This document shows positions 1 through 7,511 of a stretch of DNA of 9,755 nucleotides, piece by piece (position 1 is the stretch's first letter; every line of letters begins with the position of its first letter). The notes under the pieces were generated by a model. The model was not told the DNA's origin. It searched no databases and saw only the letters and a list, made by a program, of their open reading frames with translations. Position numbers and translations under genes: made by a program. The DNA comes from an uncultured Bacilli bacterium (GTDB lineage: Bacteria > Bacillota_I > Bacilli_A > RF39 > UBA660): contig CANRAC010000034.1 of NCBI GenBank assembly GCA_947628495.1, positions 1 to 9,755 of the forward strand, written 5' to 3'.

Positions 1-23
1 CTTTCCCTGTATTTAGAAATTTC

Positions 24-686
24 TTATCTTCTCGAACTACGCGTATTTTGTTCATTATAAAGATTTCCATTAAAAAGATATGGGGTTTTATGAGGATAGA
101 CATTTGCATAAGCCTGCATATGTGCATCATATGTTTTACGTTGATCGTCAATTTTCTTTAATTGATCATATGAAAACTTTCTTCTATCCTGTGCATATTG
201 AACCCATTTTAAAGCATTTGCACTATAAAAATAATCTATTTGCTCATCGGCATATTGTAGACCATTAGGATTATAAATAGGTGTATAATTAGGATTGCTA
301 ATAAAAGTGTTATTTTGCCCGTCATATACTCCCCTAATTAAATGAGGAGTTAACATAGTAACTGTTTTTGAATCATTATAAATTGTTTCATCAGTTTGTT
401 TAAAAATAGGTATCGGACAGTCAACCGTCCCATCGCGATGATAATATGTAGCTATATATTTTTTAGGAATTTTAATAATAAAACAAGTGTTATCATCTCC
501 ACAATAACTTTTGACCGCTTCTTCAAGAGTCATAGAGTTCATAACATCTTCAGACACTGGCCACAACGTAGAGCCCATAGAATATCCATGCCAACTTTTT
601 AATCCCTCATTAAAAATATTTTCAATATCCTTATAATCAGTTACAGGGGATTTATGAAAATAATATAAATAATCATAATTTTTCAT
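24..686 (-). CDS. Uncharacterised protein, possibly ADP-ribosyltransferase-like
   Basis: I do not recognise this 220-residue protein as a named family. It has no signal peptide or membrane segment. The N-terminus has a strand-His pattern (YLYYFHKSP, His11), then a helix ending in 'IFNEGL' (residues 24-29) and 'GSTLWP' (38-43). This order resembles the start of ADP-ribosyltransferase/Tpt1-like folds, where a His after the first strand is followed by a helix ending in GL. Later come a strand with 'IIKIPKKYI' (70-78), 'LTPHLIRGVYDG' (112-123), and a conserved-looking block 'NPNYTPIYNPNGLQYADEQ' (131-149). The tail is polar and ends in basic residues. The start is supported by GAAAGAGG about 10 bases upstream. 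It begins 22 bases after the stop of the 864-residue gene, so the two are probably co-transcribed. The ART-like idea is inference from motif order only. The reading frame itself is secure. Confidence 0.8.
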   Translation of the reverse strand: MKNYDYLYYFHKSPVTDYKDIENIFNEGLKSWHGYSMGSTLWPVSEDVMNSMTLEEAVKSYCGDDNTCFIIKIPKKYIATYYHRDGTVDCPIPIFKQTDETIYNDSKTVTMLTPHLIRGVYDGQNNTFISNPNYTPIYNPNGLQYADEQIDYFYSANALKWVQYAQDRRKFSYDQLKKIDDQRKTYDAHMQAYANVYPHKTPYLFNGNLYNEQNTRSSRR

Positions 687-708
687 TTAAATCTAACCTC
701 TTTCTTAT

Positions 709-3303
709 TTAAACTAAACTTATGCCTAATATTATCCCACCCATTATAATGGCACATACTACTATTATTGGCAATAAAATATTAATAAATCCATTCATTG
801 TTCGTTTGTATGTTACACCAGTTTTATTTGATAAAGATTGTTGTTTCTGCATTAATAAGTTTTTCTTTATATTAAGTAGATTTTGTTTTTTATATCGATA
901 ATCTTTGGCATCTTTTAATTGATATTTTTTATTGCCTGTTTCCTTTTCCTTTTTTTCTTGCTTAAAAAGTTCCTCTTTTTGTTGATGTTTATAATTGTTA
1001 TATTCATTGACAATAGGTGCTAAAAAATTTTTTTCATCATTAAAGTTAACAGAAATATTGTTGTTTTGCCATTCTTTTAAATGTTTATCTATTATTTCAT
1101 CAGCTTTCGCTTTAATATTACCGACAGCAAAAACTTTATCTGGCGCATAGTATTTGACGGTTGCTAGCATCTGTTGATACTTATTATTTGCATTTTGCAT
1201 ATTATCATTATTTTTAAGACCCCACAAGTACATGTTCATTGAATCTAAAATACCACTCATTTGTTTCTTTTCTGAATGATCATAATCTACTTTAATCAAA
1301 TGATTATTTTCTAAATATTTAAAATATTCTGCGGCCGGCATTGTAACTTCTTCAATTGGTTTTACACTATTTTTACTAACCCATTCCCCATTTGGAGCTG
1401 AGGTAACAGTTTCTTTATAAGGTTGAAACTCTTCTTTAGGTAATCGATAAAGAGTTATTAATTTATTATTTATTGCCGTATCAATGGCATTGGGAAAAAC
1501 TTCTGTTAACTCATGTTTAGAACCACTTCTATCAATTAGAAGCGACAAACGAAATGCTGCCATCATACTACATTTGATAGGATCAATATCACCATAAACA
1601 TAACTACCTGCTTGGGTGCTTTCCTTGGGTTGCAATTCTTCTATAGCTGGTGTTAAAGAAGCATGATAAATATAATCCTGCTTGCCACTCATATAATTTT
1701 CGAGCCAATTATTTAATTTACCATAATCTTTAAAAATATTTTGACCTGTTTCTCTTTCTTTATCTCGTATTTGGGCTTTTTGATATTCTAAAAGCAAGTT
1801 ATCGGTAAGAGGCAATATCTCTTTAGCAGCATCTGTTCTTAAATAATTAATATCACAATTACCTATAGGTGGCGGATAGTTAAGTCTGTTTCGATCTAAA
1901 GCATCGGCATCTTTTAAAATATTGCATAAAAGTTGGGCTTCTTCTTGTTCTTCTAAATTGAGACTTGTATTTTGAAAATCAAGTTTATTATTTTCTTCAC
2001 TATGATTACCAATAATTAAAGAAAGTTGCTCCAAAGTTACATTATCAATTTTACCTTGCATTTTCTTTTTAAATTCCAGCATTCCCACTTTACCATGCTC
2101 TTTATTAGAAGCACCAACAGTTTTGCCAATGTCATGATATAACGCCGCCATGAGCAATTTATTTTCATTGACATTTAAACCCTTCTTTTGCATTTTATTT
2201 GCAATTAACTGAGAATAAAGCATTACTCTTTCAACATGTTTTAAATCATGCTGAAAATCAGGAGTATTAGTATATAAATTTTCAGTAATTGCCCGTTTAG
2301 ATAATTCCTCTAAGTTAGTTATTTGTCTTGGTAATAGTCCTAGAGAATTTAAATATTCTTGATTCATAAGAGGAATAAAACTTTTTTCATGTATGGAAGG
2401 CAAAGATTCTCTTTGACGAGAAGTGATAGAATCTTTTATTTCATTTAGCTTAGCTTGTAATTCAGTATTTTGTATTTTTGTTAATTGAGTAGATATTTCT
2501 GATATTGCCTGATTTATATCTATTTTTTTTAAATGCTTAATTATCCCTTTTATTTCATTTTCATCTGTAATTCCCAATTGAGATATTGTTTCTTTTACTA
2601 TATTATTTATTTTTGTACGAATATTAGAATTAAATGAATATTTTTCAAAAATATCTTTACCATTTTTAGAATTTGCTAATAAACTATCTATACTACAAGA
2701 AAATATAAATTGATGTAATTTCGTAAAATCCTTTTTAATCGTATCTGGTAAGCCTGCTATTAATTGCTTAGCAGTTTCCACATTTTTGTCATAATTAGAA
2801 TATGGTTTGTTTTTTCCCTGTGATAATTGATATTCTTCAGCATAGAGCTGAACTAATCCCTCAGTAATATAATGACCAAACTCTTCTTTTATTGGATCAT
2901 TTTGAATATTAATATCAGGTCTTATAAAATAATGAAAAATTTCATGCGTAATAATATCATTTAAACAAGAGCTAATTATTTCATCATTATTTTGGCATTT
3001 TTCAAATGATTTAGAGTAAGGATATATATGAATTAGACCATCATTTTTAGCACGACCGCCATGAGCACTGGGAACATGTTCAATACCATATTCCGCGGGA
3101 TCTTTTACACCATCCTCTTTACTAAATCTTTCTACATCTTCCTTAGTCGGTTTATCAACTACGATAAACTTATCAAGATTTTGAGGAAGGCTTTTTAAAA
3201 TTTCAGGAGTTAGGCAACTTGAAAAACTAGTAATTATATTTTTTATAATTTTACTAGCTTCTAAATTTAACTCTTTATCAATATATTCATAGTCAATTGT
3301 CAT
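709..3303 (-). CDS. Multidomain HExxH / HD-domain / YHAS-domain membrane-anchored protein
   Basis: This 864-residue protein has several recognisable parts in order. (1) A metallopeptidase-like N-terminal region has HEIFH at 120-124 and a possible third zinc ligand at Glu148 ('YITEGL'), the spacing seen in gluzincins. (2) A Lys/Ile/Asn-rich helical linker spans about 205-300. (3) An HD phosphohydrolase domain spans about 345-470, with His356 ('HVERV'), His390-Asp391 ('YHDIGK'), His403, His434 and Asp465/Asp467 ('DADALD'). All expected metal ligands appear present. (4) A domain starting 'YIYHAS' (544-549) continues through 'GSYVYGDID' (567-575), 'LYRLPKEEF' (618-626) and 'EWVS' (640-643). (5) A Lys/Gln-rich segment spans about 770-835. 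(6) A single C-terminal hydrophobic helix spans about 838-864. With no signal peptide, the bulk is probably cytoplasmic and tail-anchored. The start is supported by GAGGAG five bases upstream and a good promoter. The substrate is unknown. A role in stress, signalling or defence is speculation. Confidence 0.85.
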   Translation of the reverse strand: MTIDYEYIDKELNLEASKIIKNIITSFSSCLTPEILKSLPQNLDKFIVVDKPTKEDVERFSKEDGVKDPAEYGIEHVPSAHGGRAKNDGLIHIYPYSKSFEKCQNNDEIISSCLNDIITHEIFHYFIRPDINIQNDPIKEEFGHYITEGLVQLYAEEYQLSQGKNKPYSNYDKNVETAKQLIAGLPDTIKKDFTKLHQFIFSCSIDSLLANSKNGKDIFEKYSFNSNIRTKINNIVKETISQLGITDENEIKGIIKHLKKIDINQAISEISTQLTKIQNTELQAKLNEIKDSITSRQRESLPSIHEKSFIPLMNQEYLNSLGLLPRQITNLEELSKRAITENLYTNTPDFQHDLKHVERVMLYSQLIANKMQKKGLNVNENKLLMAALYHDIGKTVGASNKEHGKVGMLEFKKKMQGKIDNVTLEQLSLIIGNHSEENNKLDFQNTSLNLEEQEEAQLLCNILKDADALDRNRLNYPPPIGNCDINYLRTDAAKEILPLTDNLLLEYQKAQIRDKERETGQNIFKDYGKLNNWLENYMSGKQDYIYHASLTPAIEELQPKESTQAGSYVYGDIDPIKCSMMAAFRLSLLIDRSGSKHELTEVFPNAIDTAINNKLITLYRLPKEEFQPYKETVTSAPNGEWVSKNSVKPIEEVTMPAAEYFKYLENNHLIKVDYDHSEKKQMSGILDSMNMYLWGLKNNDNMQNANNKYQQMLATVKYYAPDKVFAVGNIKAKADEIIDKHLKEWQNNNISVNFNDEKNFLAPIVNEYNNYKHQQKEELFKQEKKEKETGNKKYQLKDAKDYRYKKQNLLNIKKNLLMQKQQSLSNKTGVTYKRTMNGFINILLPIIVVCAIIMGGIILGISLV

Positions 3304-3313
3304 AATATCTCCT
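3304..3313 (-). promoter_or_regulatory. Ribosome binding site of the 864-residue gene
   Basis: AGGAG on the minus strand at 3309-3313 lies five bases before the ATG at 3301-3303 and fixes this start. Confidence 0.75.
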
Positions 3314-3321
3314 CTATTTAA

Positions 3322-3349
3322 ATAATACTCTACTTTTCGTTTATTTCAA
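3322..3349 (-). promoter_or_regulatory. Sigma-A-type promoter of the two-gene accessory unit
   Basis: On the minus strand there is a -35 box TTGAAA (3344-3349, five of six matches), a 16-base spacer and a -10 box TATTAT (3322-3327, five of six). Transcription would begin near 3315, just ahead of the GAGGAG ribosome site. The 864-residue gene and the 220-residue gene after it therefore probably form a transcription unit separate from the pfl operon. The assignment rests on consensus matching only. Confidence 0.6.
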
Positions 3350-3379
3350 ATAAAAAAGGCTTTTACTCACCTCTTATTT
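3348..3379 (-). terminator. Possible weak terminator after the HIT gene
   Basis: On the minus strand, AAATAAGAGG (3370-3379) can pair imperfectly with CCTTTTTTATTT (3348-3359) around a 10-base loop. The stem includes the HIT stop codon and the T-run lies inside the 3' arm. It is imperfect and AU-rich, so it may only attenuate. It also overlaps the -35 box of the next promoter. Confidence 0.3.
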
Positions 3380-3841
3380 TACATTTATATCTAATTTAGT
3401 AGAAAATTCTTTCTTGATTAAATTAAATATTATTTCTTTCTCTTCTTTTGTGAAAATATCGTTCTGTTTATTTAATTTATCATTATTCCATTTGTAAAAA
3501 TTATACCCAAAATGTTTATCTATAAAAGTCTTATTAAAAATCTTAATGGTATTTTTATATCTTGGAATAAAATGAAAATGCACGTGTGCAGGTTCATTAT
3601 CCCGATAAGCATTATTCATAAGGCAACAAAAATTAAACATAGTAGTGTTAAATAACTTCTTCATTACTCTTTCTAATTCTTTTTCTAGCCTTCCTAATTC
3701 TTGCCATTCTTGAGATGTTAGATCACTTAATTGCTGTTTGGGATTGCTAAGTATACAATATCCTAAAAAATTTTGTTTCCAATCGCAAAATACGATATCC
3801 CAGTTTTCTCCACAATATATATATTTATTATATTTTCTCAT
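3374..3841 (-). CDS. HIT-family nucleotide hydrolase/transferase
   Basis: This 155-residue protein carries the histidine-triad signature HVHFHFIPR at 86-94 (His86, His88 and His90). In HIT proteins this motif binds the nucleotide alpha-phosphate, with one His as nucleophile. The upstream part also fits the fold, with 'GYCILSNPKQ' (27-36) followed by 'LTSQEWQEL' (41-49), the usual strand and helix before the triad. HIT proteins hydrolyse or transfer nucleotides from substrates such as AMP-lysine, Ap4A or nucleotide sugars. The exact substrate cannot be read here. The ATG lies inside the 3' end of pflA, giving a 14-base overlap, and only a weak GGAAAA precedes it, so translation is probably coupled to pflA. 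A link to pyruvate formate-lyase is not established. Confident as a HIT protein, uncertain for subfamily. Confidence 0.88.
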   Translation of the reverse strand: MRKYNKYIYCGENWDIVFCDWKQNFLGYCILSNPKQQLSDLTSQEWQELGRLEKELERVMKKLFNTTMFNFCCLMNNAYRDNEPAHVHFHFIPRYKNTIKIFNKTFIDKHFGYNFYKWNNDKLNKQNDIFTKEEKEIIFNLIKKEFSTKLDINVK

Positions 3842-4529
3842 AAATATTTTCCAATTCTTTTAATTTATCTATATCCATTGGTGGCACTTTGTCCAATGGA
3901 TATTTTAAGTTAAGTTCTTTATATTTATCTATTCCATATAAATGATAAGGTAGTAATTCCACTTTTAAAACATTAGGTATTTTAGAAATATATTCTTTTA
4001 AAGACAGAATATATTCTTTATTATCATTCAAACCTGGCACAATCACACTTCTTATCCAAAAATCTTTATTTAATTTTTTAGCTATAGTTAAAAATTTATT
4101 AAATTCATCCATACTAGAGCCAGTTATTTGTTGGTAATTTTCTTCCTCTATCGCTTTAACATCTAAAATAACTAAATCAACATATTTAAGTATTTCTTCA
4201 TAATCACCAATCCCGACTCCCGCTGTATCAAGTGCTGTATGTAAATTATTGGCTTTACATTTTTTTAAGATATCAATTAGAAAATCTTTTTGGATTAAAG
4301 GCTCACCCCCACTAAAAGTTACGCCACCCTTAATATAATAATTTTTATATCTTAATATTTTATTTAGAAGTTCATCTGTTGTTATCATCTGGCCTTTGCT
4401 CATTTGCCAAGTTTCTGGATTATGACAATATAAGCACCTTAATTTACAACCTTGCATAAATACAACGTATCGTAATCCTGGGCCATCTACTAAACCCATT
4501 GGTTCGATGCTTGAAATATAACCTTGCAT
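3828..4529 (-). CDS. pflA: Pyruvate formate-lyase activating enzyme (radical SAM)
   Basis: This 233-residue protein is close to the usual length of PFL activases. It has the radical SAM cluster motif CKLRCLYC at 28-35 (Cys28, Cys32, Cys35), which holds a [4Fe-4S] cluster. 'DGPGLR' (15-20) precedes it, and 'SGGEP' (73-77) is the SAM-binding motif. The enzyme uses reduced cluster and S-adenosylmethionine to abstract a hydrogen from a glycine of PflB, making the glycyl radical needed for activity. There is no extra ferredoxin-type Cys cluster, which separates it from larger glycyl-radical activases. Its ATG overlaps the pflB stop codon by one base (TAATG), with GGAAG upstream. That indicates tight coupling to its substrate protein. 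Confidence 0.96.
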   Translation of the reverse strand: MQGYISSIEPMGLVDGPGLRYVVFMQGCKLRCLYCHNPETWQMSKGQMITTDELLNKILRYKNYYIKGGVTFSGGEPLIQKDFLIDILKKCKANNLHTALDTAGVGIGDYEEILKYVDLVILDVKAIEEENYQQITGSSMDEFNKFLTIAKKLNKDFWIRSVIVPGLNDNKEYILSLKEYISKIPNVLKVELLPYHLYGIDKYKELNLKYPLDKVPPMDIDKLKELENIYEKI

Positions 4530-6760
4530 TAGATACTTCCATGGAAAGTTCGACTAATTACTTCCAATTGATGGGCTCTTGATAGACGAATAAACCTTAC
4601 CGCATAGCCAGACACTCTAATAGTTAAATTAGGATATTTATCAGGGTTTTCCATCGCATCTTCTAAAGTCTCGCGATTTAAAACGTTAACGTTTAAATGA
4701 TGAGCTCCTTGTTTAAAGTAACCATCCATAATATTTACTAAGTTTTCTTTTCTTTCTTCCTCCGTATGTCCTAAGCTATTAGGAATAATAGAAAAAGTAT
4801 TTGATATTCCGTCTTCACAAACATCAGTATAAGGTATTTTGGCTACTGAATTTAATGAAGCTAAAGCTCCACTAGCATCTCTTCCATGCATTGGGTTAGC
4901 TCCGGGTGCAAAAGGTTCTCCAGCTTTTCGACCATCGGGAGTAGATCCCGTCTTCTTACCATACACAACATTCGAAGTGATAGTTAAAATTGATAAAGTA
5001 TGTTTTGCATTTTTATAAAGTTTATATTGCGCGAGCTTATTAAAGAAACGTCTAGCTAAATCCTTACCAATATCATCTACGCGATCATCATCATTTCCAT
5101 ATTTGGGAAATTCACCTTCTATCACAAAATCAATGGCAACTCCTTCTTCGTTGCGAATTGGTTTTACTTTCGCATATTTAATAGCTGATAAAGAATCAAT
5201 AGCTACAGAAAAACCGGCTATCCCAAAGGCCATTAATTTTTCAGGATCAGTATCGTGTAAAGCCATTTGTCCTGCTTCATAAGCATATTTATCATGCATA
5301 AAGTGAATGATGTTCATCGCATCGACATAAATTTTTGCGACTTTATCAAGCATTTTATCATAAACCTTCATTACTTTATCATAATCTAAATATTCATCGG
5401 TCATTTTTTCAAAGCCTTCAATAACTTGGTCGCCTTTAACTTCATCCACACCGCCATTTATGGCATAAAGCAAAGCTTTAGCTAAGTTACAACGCGCTCC
5501 GAAAAATTGCATTTGTTTACCAACTGTCATCGCGGAAACACAACAGGCAATAGCATAATCATAACCATGAATAGGACGCATTAGCTCATCATTTTCATAT
5601 TGAATAGCATCTGTGTTAATAGACATCTTAGCACAATACTTTTTAAAATTCTCAGGAAGTTTATCACTCCATAGTACAGTCATATTAGGTTCGGGGGAAC
5701 TTTTTAGATTAGTTAAAGTATGTAAATATCTAAAAGAATTTTTAGTAACTAATGAATGTTTTTCATCAAGCATTCCGCCGATGCTTTCCGTAACCCACGT
5801 AGGATCGCCAGCAAAAAGTTCATTATATTCTGGTGTTCTTAAATGACGGGCCATACGTAACTTAATAATAAAATTATCAATTATTTCTTGAGCATCTTCT
5901 TCCGTTAATAGACCTTCTTTTAAGTCTCTTTCGATATAAATATCTAAAAATGTAGATGTTCGGCCTAAACTCATAGCTGCTCCATTATTTTCTTTAATAG
6001 CAGCTAAGTAACCAAAATATAACCACTGGGTTGCTTCTTGCGCATTAGTAGCTGGCTTGGAAATATCAAAACCATAACTTTGAGCCATATCTTTGATATC
6101 TTGCAAAGCTTTTATTTGCATGCTTACTTCTTCTCTTAAACGAATTACATATTCTGTTAGTTCTTCTTTTTCTAAAGCAAGTAAATCTTTTTGTTTTTCT
6201 TCAACTAAAAAGTCAATTCCATATAAAGCAATACGTCGATAATCACCAATAATTCGGCCTCGACCATAGGCATCAGGAAGTCCTGTTAAAAGACCACAAT
6301 GACGGGCTTTTCTAATATCGGTTGTATATGCATCAAAAACGCCATCATTATGCGTTTTACGATATTTATTAAAATATTTATCGATATCTTTATTAAGTTC
6401 ATAACCATAGGCAGCTAAAGCTGATTTAACCATGCGCATACCACCAAAAGGATTAACAATCCTCTTTAGTAATCCATCAGTTTGCAAGCCTACTATAACA
6501 TCATCTTCGGGACAAATATACCCTGGCTTGAAATTATTTATTCCTGATACTTCATTTACTTCAACATCATAAATACCTTTATCAAGTTCCACTTTTAAAG
6601 CTTCATCACAAACTTTCCAAACCGCTTGTGTTTTCTTTGTAGGAGCTGCTAAAAAATTTTCATCTCCTGTGTATTCAGTATAATTTTCTTTGATAAAATC
6701 AGCAATATCAATATTTTTTTTCCAATTTTCTCCTTTAAAATTATGCCAAGCTTTTTCCAT
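4529..6760 (-). CDS. pflB: Formate C-acetyltransferase (pyruvate formate-lyase)
   Basis: This glycyl-radical enzyme converts pyruvate and CoA to acetyl-CoA and formate in anaerobic fermentation. From the chosen start it has 743 residues, normal for the family. The catalytic cysteine pair is in 'AIACCVSAM' (Cys406-Cys407). The C-terminal glycyl-radical motif is 'RVSGYAVRF' with Gly718. Other family blocks include 'KQMQFFGARCNLAK' and 'STPDGRKAGEPFAPGANPMHGRD'. An in-frame ATG five codons upstream (6773-6775) is possible. I prefer 6760 because family members begin near 'MEKAWHNFKG' and because a perfect -10 box (6786-6791) puts the predicted transcript start near 6779, almost on the upstream ATG. 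The ribosome site is weak (GGTAGTGG). The gene is the first of a pflB-pflA-HIT operon. One small difference from the common sequence is VSAM where VSPM is usual after the Cys pair. Confidence 0.97.
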   Translation of the reverse strand: MEKAWHNFKGENWKKNIDIADFIKENYTEYTGDENFLAAPTKKTQAVWKVCDEALKVELDKGIYDVEVNEVSGINNFKPGYICPEDDVIVGLQTDGLLKRIVNPFGGMRMVKSALAAYGYELNKDIDKYFNKYRKTHNDGVFDAYTTDIRKARHCGLLTGLPDAYGRGRIIGDYRRIALYGIDFLVEEKQKDLLALEKEELTEYVIRLREEVSMQIKALQDIKDMAQSYGFDISKPATNAQEATQWLYFGYLAAIKENNGAAMSLGRTSTFLDIYIERDLKEGLLTEEDAQEIIDNFIIKLRMARHLRTPEYNELFAGDPTWVTESIGGMLDEKHSLVTKNSFRYLHTLTNLKSSPEPNMTVLWSDKLPENFKKYCAKMSINTDAIQYENDELMRPIHGYDYAIACCVSAMTVGKQMQFFGARCNLAKALLYAINGGVDEVKGDQVIEGFEKMTDEYLDYDKVMKVYDKMLDKVAKIYVDAMNIIHFMHDKYAYEAGQMALHDTDPEKLMAFGIAGFSVAIDSLSAIKYAKVKPIRNEEGVAIDFVIEGEFPKYGNDDDRVDDIGKDLARRFFNKLAQYKLYKNAKHTLSILTITSNVVYGKKTGSTPDGRKAGEPFAPGANPMHGRDASGALASLNSVAKIPYTDVCEDGISNTFSIIPNSLGHTEEERKENLVNIMDGYFKQGAHHLNVNVLNRETLEDAMENPDKYPNLTIRVSGYAVRFIRLSRAHQLEVISRTFHGSI

Positions 6761-6785
6761 TAATACCACTACCATTTCTATATTT

Positions 6786-6814
6786 ATTATATAAACTTTT
6801 TTTTATAAGAACAA
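6786..6814 (-). promoter_or_regulatory. Promoter of the pflB-pflA-HIT operon
   Basis: A perfect TATAAT -10 box (6786-6791) follows a 17-base spacer, largely A-rich, after a partial -35 box TTGTTC (6809-6814, three of six). Transcription would start near 6779. The weak -35 fits a promoter that needs activation or is under regulatory control. Confidence 0.6.
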
Positions 6815-6821
6815 TATTATA

Positions 6822-6839
6822 TTTTGAAATTAGACACAA
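6822..6839 (-). promoter_or_regulatory. Possible Rex (redox repressor) operator upstream of pflB
   Basis: TTGTGTCTAATTTCAAAA on the minus strand matches the Rex consensus TTGTGAA-N4-TTCACAA at 11 of 14 defined positions. It lies eight bases upstream of the -35 box. Rex controls fermentative genes, including pfl genes in some Bacillota, in response to NADH/NAD+. The rex gene is not in this window, and the site shares its first Ts with the terminator T-run, so chance is possible. Confidence 0.35.
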
Positions 6840-6862
6840 AAAAAATCCTCAATAGGATTTTT
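6838..6862 (-). terminator. Intrinsic terminator after the 3D-domain gene
   Basis: On the minus strand, AAAAATCC (6855-6862) pairs perfectly over eight bases with GGATTTTT (6841-6848) around a six-base loop (TATTGA). An eight-T run follows without interruption (6845-6838). The stem begins within the stop codon of the 3D-domain gene. It separates the spoVT-tatD-3D block from the pfl operon. Confidence 0.8.
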
Positions 6863-7457
6863 AATAACCATCTCTTAAAACATCGTATGTTATGGGTGTA
6901 TTACCCACATATTTTTGGGCGGCAGCATCACTAGGCATCAATAAATCTAATTTATGTCCTGTCATACCTCGATCTAATACAATCGCAATAATTGGTTCAT
7001 CAGATATTTTGCTTGCATTTATAGAAACAATTGAGCCGCACTTCAAATTCTTAGATGAGGCAACAATCCGAACTTTTCCGTAAGAGGCATCATCATAAAT
7101 TATATTTCCTTTAGATAAATCAATACTCGAATCACACGCTAAACGTCCTGAGCATTTTGGACAGTTGTAAACATAACCAGTTAATTTACTTGTATAACTT
7201 TCTATTGGTTTTTCTTCTTCAATTATATTCGCTGTTGTAATTTGTTCATTAAGTGCTTGCACAAAACTACGTTCTTCTTCGCTTGCCTGTGCTATATCTA
7301 AAATCGCTAAAGATTTTACATCTACTTGTTTATTTAAATTACTATTTTGAGCATTTAAAATCACATTATTTGTTTGACTTTCTAATATCATTACCAACAA
7401 AAATATAACAACTATTTTTACTACGATGTTAACTTTTCTGATTAGGCAATGTGTCAT
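6861..7457 (-). CDS. Membrane-anchored 3D-domain (double-psi barrel) cell-wall protein
   Basis: This 198-residue protein has a short basic N-terminus and one hydrophobic helix (about residues 10-25), probably an uncleaved anchor or signal sequence that puts the rest outside the membrane. A polar, Glu/Gln-rich linker leads to a C-terminal 3D domain (about 92-196). The diagnostic part is 'LDRGMTGHKLDLLMPSDAAA' (161-180), with Asp162 and Asp171 matching conserved acidic residues of the 3D/MltA-like fold. Related proteins (the 3D parts of YabE, YocH and resuscitation factors) act on peptidoglycan. No G5 or LysM domain is present. The domain has four cysteines (99, 102, 108, 140), three of them in 'CPKCSGRLAC', suggesting a disulfide or metal site. 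The start at 7457 is chosen for a perfect AGGAGG seven bases upstream. An earlier ATG at 7511 lies upstream of the predicted transcript start and overlaps tatD. Confidence 0.87.
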   Translation of the reverse strand: MTHCLIRKVNIVVKIVVIFLLVMILESQTNNVILNAQNSNLNKQVDVKSLAILDIAQASEEERSFVQALNEQITTANIIEEEKPIESYTSKLTGYVYNCPKCSGRLACDSSIDLSKGNIIYDDASYGKVRIVASSKNLKCGSIVSINASKISDEPIIAIVLDRGMTGHKLDLLMPSDAAAQKYVGNTPITYDVLRDGY

Positions 7458-7470
7458 ATAACAACCTCCT
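7458..7470 (-). promoter_or_regulatory. Ribosome binding site deciding the 3D-gene start
   Basis: AGGAGG (7465-7470) with a seven-base spacer points to the ATG at 7455-7457 rather than the in-frame ATG 18 codons upstream. Confidence 0.85.
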
Positions 7471-7482
7471 GTTACAATAAAA

Positions 7483-7511
7483 ATTTTATCATATACTACA
7501 TTAAATGTCAA
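7483..7511 (-). promoter_or_regulatory. Strong internal promoter of the 3D-domain gene
   Basis: The minus strand has a perfect -35 TTGACA (7506-7511), a 17-base spacer, and a -10 TAAAAT (7483-7488, five of six) preceded by an extended -10 TG (TGA directly before TAAAAT). The -35 lies within the last codons of tatD. The start would fall near 7476, just before the AGGAGG site. The 3D gene can therefore be transcribed independently of spoVT-tatD. Confidence 0.72.

Noticed and set aside
80..602. Two plus-strand open frames (80-268 and 396-602)
   Set aside because: Both lie antisense within the 220-residue minus-strand gene, have no good ribosome sites, and show unnatural composition rich in His, Phe and Arg.
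5613..5846. Plus-strand open frame of 77 codons
   Set aside because: It lies wholly antisense within the strongly conserved pflB and resembles no protein.
6892..7083. Plus-strand open frame of 63 codons
   Set aside because: It lies antisense to the conserved 3D domain and has no promoter or ribosome site.
6861..7511. Longer 216-residue form of the 3D protein starting at 7511
   Set aside because: The upstream ATG has no ribosome site, overlaps tatD and lies before the predicted transcript start. The ATG at 7457 has a perfect AGGAGG.
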